NCBI GenBank assembly: GCA_021780415.1 | Contig: JAJXYW010000301.1 | Span: forward strand, 1 to 8,157 | Direction: 5' to 3' | DNA length: 8,157 nucleotides | DNA from: Acidobacteriota bacterium | Lineage (GTDB): Bacteria; Acidobacteriota; Terriglobia; Terriglobales; Acidobacteriaceae | In this document: in pieces, positions 5,501 to 8,157 of the stretch | Numbering within the stretch: the stretch's first letter is position 1 | Layout of the letters: each line of letters opens with the position of its first letter | Translations under genes and position numbers: made by a program | Notes under the pieces: model-generated | Told to the model about the DNA's origin: nothing | The model's database searches: none | The model's input: the letters and a program-made list of their open reading frames with translations, nothing else

Positions 5501-6460
5501 ATGCCTGCGATGGCCAAGTCGAAGAGTTCGATGCAGCGGATTTTGAAGTTTTCGCTGGTGCTGACGGCGCTGTATATTGCGGCGACGCTGTTCTTCGGGC
5601 TGAGGGCGCATTCCCTGGCGCTGATCTCAGAGGCGGGACATAATGCTTCGGACTTTGCAGCGCTGGCGCTGAGCTTTGTGGCGGTGTGGCTGCAGATGCG
5701 GCCGGCGACGGACCAGCGGACGTTTGGGTATCAGCGGGCCGGGGTGCTGGCCGGGTTTGTGAATGCGCTGGGCCTGATGGTGCTGGCGGCTTGGATTGGC
5801 GTGGAGGCCGTGGGGCGGTTCCTGCATCCGGTGACGGTGGAGCCGCACTTGATGATGATGGTGGCGGCGGCCGGAGTAGTGATGAATGGGTTGATTGCCG
5901 GGCTGCTGTGGAAGTTCTCGGGCGACGTGAATATACGCAGCGTGTTTCTGCATATGCTGGGCGATACGGTATCGACGGCGGCGGTGATCGTGGGCGGGTT
6001 CGCGATTTCGGTGACAGGGCTGCAGTGGATCGATCCGTTGCTGAGTGTGATTATTGCGGCGATGATTCTTGCGAGCTCATGGAGCATTGTGCGGGAGACG
6101 CTGCATATTCTGCTGGAGGGGACGCCGCGAGGGGTGGACCTGGCGGAGGTTCGAGCGGCGGTGCAGAGGATTGAGGGCGTGGTGAATGTGCATGACCTGC
6201 ATGTGTGGAGCCTGACCTCGCAGAGCCATGCGCTGGCGTGCCACGTGCAGGTGGTGGAGATGCAGTTGGCGGAGTGCGAAGATGTGCTGGCGCGGATCAA
6301 TCATCAACTGAAGGACCACTTCGGGATTCAGCATGCGACGATCCAGGTGGAGGTGACGGATTGTCCGACGGTGGATGGATGCTGTTCGCCGCCTGAGGTG
6401 GCCGAGGTGGATGGACACTCGCACCATCATCATGGGCCGGGGCATGCGCATGCGCATTGA
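5501..6460 (+). CDS. Cation diffusion facilitator (CzcD/ZitB-type zinc exporter)
   Basis: The product has 319 residues, the usual CDF length. Six membrane segments are visible at about 14-34, 39-65, 83-107, 115-138, 150-170 and 174-194. The transport site is H47-x3-D51 in TM2 (EAGHNASD) and H151-x3-D155 in TM5 (HMLGDTVS), the HD-HD set typical of zinc-selective CDFs. The cytoplasmic ferredoxin-like domain (about 205-285) has VHDLHVWSLTS with H231, H234 and W236, plus H278. Known role: proton-driven export of Zn2+ (sometimes Co2+ or Cd2+) from the cytoplasm, as a dimer. The loop between TM4 and TM5 is short and has no His. Instead a 30-residue tail carries C288, C294, C295 and a terminal cluster of eight His (DGHSHHHHGPGHAHAH), which may buffer or sense metal. 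The start could be ATG 5501 or 5510; 5501 fits the TACACT box. The gene ends just before a strong terminator. Confidence 0.93.
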   Translation: MPAMAKSKSSMQRILKFSLVLTALYIAATLFFGLRAHSLALISEAGHNASDFAALALSFVAVWLQMRPATDQRTFGYQRAGVLAGFVNALGLMVLAAWIGVEAVGRFLHPVTVEPHLMMMVAAAGVVMNGLIAGLLWKFSGDVNIRSVFLHMLGDTVSTAAVIVGGFAISVTGLQWIDPLLSVIIAAMILASSWSIVRETLHILLEGTPRGVDLAEVRAAVQRIEGVVNVHDLHVWSLTSQSHALACHVQVVEMQLAECEDVLARINHQLKDHFGIQHATIQVEVTDCPTVDGCCSPPEVAEVDGHSHHHHGPGHAHAH

Positions 6461-6492
6461 GGGATGAGCAGAGGACAGAGATCGCGAAGACG

Positions 6493-6516
6493 AAAGCCCG
6501 CCGGGTGGCGGGCTTT
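6493..6516. terminator. Bidirectional hairpin terminator between CDF gene and osmC
   Basis: AAAGCCCGCC (6493-6502) and GGCGGGCTTT (6507-6516) form a perfect 10-bp stem with a GGGT loop. In the + direction the stem ends in TTT and GGTGTTT follows; in the - direction it ends in TTT followed by CGTCTT. It sits 32 nt after the CDF stop and 21 nt after the osmC stop, so it can end both convergent transcripts. Confidence 0.88.
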
Positions 6517-6537
6517 GGTGTTTGTGGGAGGGGAGGC

Positions 6538-6963
6538 CTAAGCCAAGGTGGCGTCGAGGGTGATGGCGGCGGCTTTGACGAGCTTGGAGATGGGGCAGTT
6601 GGCCTTGGCGCCGGCGGCGATTTCGTCGAATTTGGCTTTGTCGATGCCGGGGACGACGGACTTGTTGGTGAGGTGAATTTTGGTGATGGAGGGGCCGTCG
6701 GAGAGGAGTTCGAGGGTGACGGTGGCGGTGGTCTCGACGGAGGTGGCGGTGTGGCCGGCCTTGGCGAGTTCGTTGGCGAAGGCCATGGTGAAGCAACCGG
6801 CGTGGGCGGCGGCGACGAGCTCTTCGGGGTTGGTGCCTACACCCTCTTCAAAGCGCGACTTGAAGCTGTACTGGGTGTCGTGCAGGGTGTTGCTCTGGGT
6901 GGAGATGCTGCCCTTGCCGGCCTTGAGATCGCCGTGCCAGATGGCGGATGCTTTGCGGTCCAT
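6538..6963 (-). CDS. osmC: OsmC family peroxiredoxin (organic hydroperoxide reductase)
   Basis: The product has 141 residues; E. coli OsmC has 143 and the two align along their length as I recall it. The peroxidatic Cys is C57 in TNPEELVAAAHAGCF (44-58) and the resolving Cys is C123 in AKANCPISKLVKAA. R37 (KSRFEEG) and E47 fit the Arg and Glu that activate the peroxidatic Cys. The N-terminal AIWHGDLKAGKGSIST and the C-terminal ITLD are also typical of the OsmC rather than the Ohr branch. Known role: a cytoplasmic homodimer that reduces organic and fatty-acid hydroperoxides using dithiol reductants; it is induced by osmotic or stationary-phase stress in E. coli. The ATG at 6963 is fixed by a strong AAGGAG, in contrast to the other gene starts here. 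It lies downstream of the purine permease in the same direction with a 92-nt gap, and could be read with it or from its own promoter. Confidence 0.95.
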   Translation of the reverse strand: MDRKASAIWHGDLKAGKGSISTQSNTLHDTQYSFKSRFEEGVGTNPEELVAAAHAGCFTMAFANELAKAGHTATSVETTATVTLELLSDGPSITKIHLTNKSVVPGIDKAKFDEIAAGAKANCPISKLVKAAAITLDATLA

Positions 6964-6970
6964 CGTAAGA

Positions 6971-6976
6971 CTCCTT
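6971..6976 (-). promoter_or_regulatory. Shine-Dalgarno site of osmC
   Basis: On the minus strand AAGGAG is followed by 7 nt (TCTTACG) and the ATG at 6963, near-ideal spacing. It is the only clear Shine-Dalgarno sequence at a gene start in the window. It shows that the organism uses leadered initiation for some genes. Confidence 0.85.
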
Positions 6977-7046
6977 CGTGCGGTGAGATTGCGGTGTCAA
7001 TTGGGACGCCGATAGCTTGGATGCAGGATTGGGTGCATCGGGTTCG

Positions 7047-7052
7047 ATTGTA
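7047..7052 (-). promoter_or_regulatory. Weak candidate -10 box (TACAAT) for osmC
   Basis: On the minus strand TACAAT lies 3 nt after the permease stop and would give an untranslated leader of roughly 75-80 nt before osmC. It matches TATAAT at five of six positions. No convincing -35 is seen 17 nt upstream (TCTATC). A TTGACA at 6995-7000 (minus) has no -10 at the right distance downstream. Confidence 0.25.
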
Positions 7053-7055
7053 GGC

Positions 7056-8157
7056 TCAGGCGGCGTGGAGATAGATGAAGCGGAAGAGAAAGATGAGGGC
7101 AAGGAGGTAGAGCATCCAGTGCTGGCGGCGGGCGCGGCCAGTGGCGACTTCGAGGACGGCGAAGGAGATGATGCCGAAGCTGAGGCCGGTGGCGATGGAG
7201 TAGGTGAGTGGGATGGTGATGAGGGTGAGGAAGGCGGGGATGGCGATGCGGGGGGAGTCCCAGTCGATGGAGGAGACGCCGCCGAGCATGAGGGCGCCGA
7301 CGAGGATGAGGGCGGGGGCGGTGGCGAAGTCGGGGATGGCGCCGACGATGGGGGCGATGAAGATGGCGGCGAGGAAGAGCAGGCCGGTGGTGATGGCGGT
7401 GACGCCGGTGCGGCCGCCGGCGGCGACTCCGGCAGAGGACTCGATGTAGGAGGTGACGGTGGAGGTTCCGGCGAGGGCTCCGATGACGGTGGAGGTAGCG
7501 TCGGCGAAGAAGATTTTGTCGAGGCGGGGAATGGTGTGGTCTTCGGCGATGAGGCCGGCGCGCTCGGTGACCGCGACCAGGGTGCCGATGTTGTCGAAGA
7601 GGTCGACGAAGAGGAAGACGAAGATGATCTCGAGGGCGTTGATGTGGAGAGCGCCGCGGATGTCGAGGTGGAAGGCGGTGGCGCGGATGGCGAGGGGGTT
7701 GAAGGTGGAGGGTTGGTACTTCACCTGGTGGAAGAGGATGCCGACGGCGAGGGTGCCGAGGACTCCGATGAGCATGGAGGCTTTGACGCGGTAGGTCTGC
7801 AGGATGGCGATGAAGAGGATGCCGAAGATGGCGAGCTGCGGGGCGTGCTGGTGGAGGTCGCCGAGAGTGACGGTGGTGGCGCTGCTGCGGATGATGAGTC
7901 CGGAGTTGACGAGGCCGATGAAGGCGATGAAGAGGCCGATGCCGCCTGCGACTGCTGCATGGAGTTCGTGGGGGATGGCGGCGACGAGGCGTTGGCGGAT
8001 GCCTCCGATGGTGAGGAGGAGAAAGATGATGCCGGAGAGGAAGACGGCGCCGAGGGCGGTCTGCCAGGGGACGTGCATGCCCTTGACGACGGTGTAGGTG
8101 AAGTAGGCGTTGAGGCCCATGCCGGGCGCGAGCGCGAGGGGGTAGTTGGCGAGCAGG
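7056..8157 (-). CDS. AzgA-family (NCS2-like) purine permease, N-terminus outside window
   Basis: The visible frame continues to the window edge and gives 366 residues (starting LLANYPLALAPGMGLNAYF); family members usually have about 430-450, so roughly 70 N-terminal residues are missing. The APGMGLNAYF motif, HELHAAVAGGIGLFIAFIG (visible residues 63-81), FVDLFDNIGTLVAVTERAGL (183-202) and GTSTVTSYIESSAGVAAGGRTG (230-251) are hallmarks of the AzgA branch (E. coli GhxP/AdeP type) rather than the UraA/XanQ branch. At least nine hydrophobic segments are visible. Known role: proton-coupled uptake of adenine, guanine or hypoxanthine across the inner membrane; which purine is taken up cannot be told here. 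The internal ATG at 8120 falls within the conserved motif and is not the start. Codons are almost all C-ending. No terminator is seen after the stop; osmC follows 92 nt later in the same direction. Confidence 0.92.
   Translation of the reverse strand, partial: LLANYPLALAPGMGLNAYFTYTVVKGMHVPWQTALGAVFLSGIIFLLLTIGGIRQRLVAAIPHELHAAVAGGIGLFIAFIGLVNSGLIIRSSATTVTLGDLHQHAPQLAIFGILFIAILQTYRVKASMLIGVLGTLAVGILFHQVKYQPSTFNPLAIRATAFHLDIRGALHINALEIIFVFLFVDLFDNIGTLVAVTERAGLIAEDHTIPRLDKIFFADATSTVIGALAGTSTVTSYIESSAGVAAGGRTGVTAITTGLLFLAAIFIAPIVGAIPDFATAPALILVGALMLGGVSSIDWDSPRIAIPAFLTLITIPLTYSIATGLSFGIISFAVLEVATGRARRQHWMLYLLALIFLFRFIYLHAA

Noticed and set aside
6995..7000. TTGACA (minus strand) as the -35 box of osmC
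   Set aside because: The position 17 nt downstream reads GAAGGA, part of the Shine-Dalgarno region, so no -10 box is present and a transcript from there would leave no leader for that site.

Overview
The window looks like chromosomal DNA of a GC-rich Gram-negative bacterium. The best guess is an acidobacterium of the Terriglobia type (Granulicella, Edaphobacter or Terriglobus relatives). This rests on the mix of a MacB-type permease, an HpnI-type hopanoid or ceramide glycosyltransferase and an ArnT-like glycosyltransferase, and on repeat elements that resemble, from memory, those scattered through such genomes. It is an inference, not a database result. No phage, IS, CRISPR, tRNA or rRNA was seen.

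Layout. 1-738 (+) is the C-terminal part of a MacB/FtsX-type ABC permease. 739-837 holds a palindromic heptanucleotide repeat. 838-2016 (+) is an HpnI-like GT21 glycosyltransferase. It converges on 2037-4184 (-), a 715-residue ArnT-like membrane glycosyltransferase that carries a repeat-like, in-frame, low-complexity loop. 4185-4286 is a compact divergent promoter region with a small hairpin. 4287-5432 (+) is a stand-alone Rieske non-haem iron oxygenase alpha subunit, and 5501-6460 (+) is a zinc-type cation diffusion facilitator with a His-rich tail. A strong hairpin terminator at 6493-6516 separates it from the convergent osmC (6538-6963, -). 7056-8157 (-) is an AzgA-family purine permease whose N-terminus lies outside the window.

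The genes do not form one evident pathway. The two glycosyltransferases both suggest envelope lipid or glycan decoration. The CDF exporter, OsmC and purine permease are ordinary housekeeping or stress functions. I see no convincing new multi-gene system.

The most interesting signals are not protein families. (a) Four of the five gene starts visible in the window have a TACACT or TAGACT hexamer ending 6-8 nt before the ATG and no good Shine-Dalgarno sequence. This is the geometry of an extended set of leaderless promoters. The fifth, osmC, instead has a textbook AAGGAG. (b) The heptad-repeat palindrome directly abuts the hpnI-like start. (c) A dispersed-repeat-like segment has apparently been absorbed into the ArnT-like reading frame. 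(d) Codon third positions are strongly strand-dependent: G/T-ending in rightward genes, C-ending in leftward genes. This suggests that the + strand is the leading strand.
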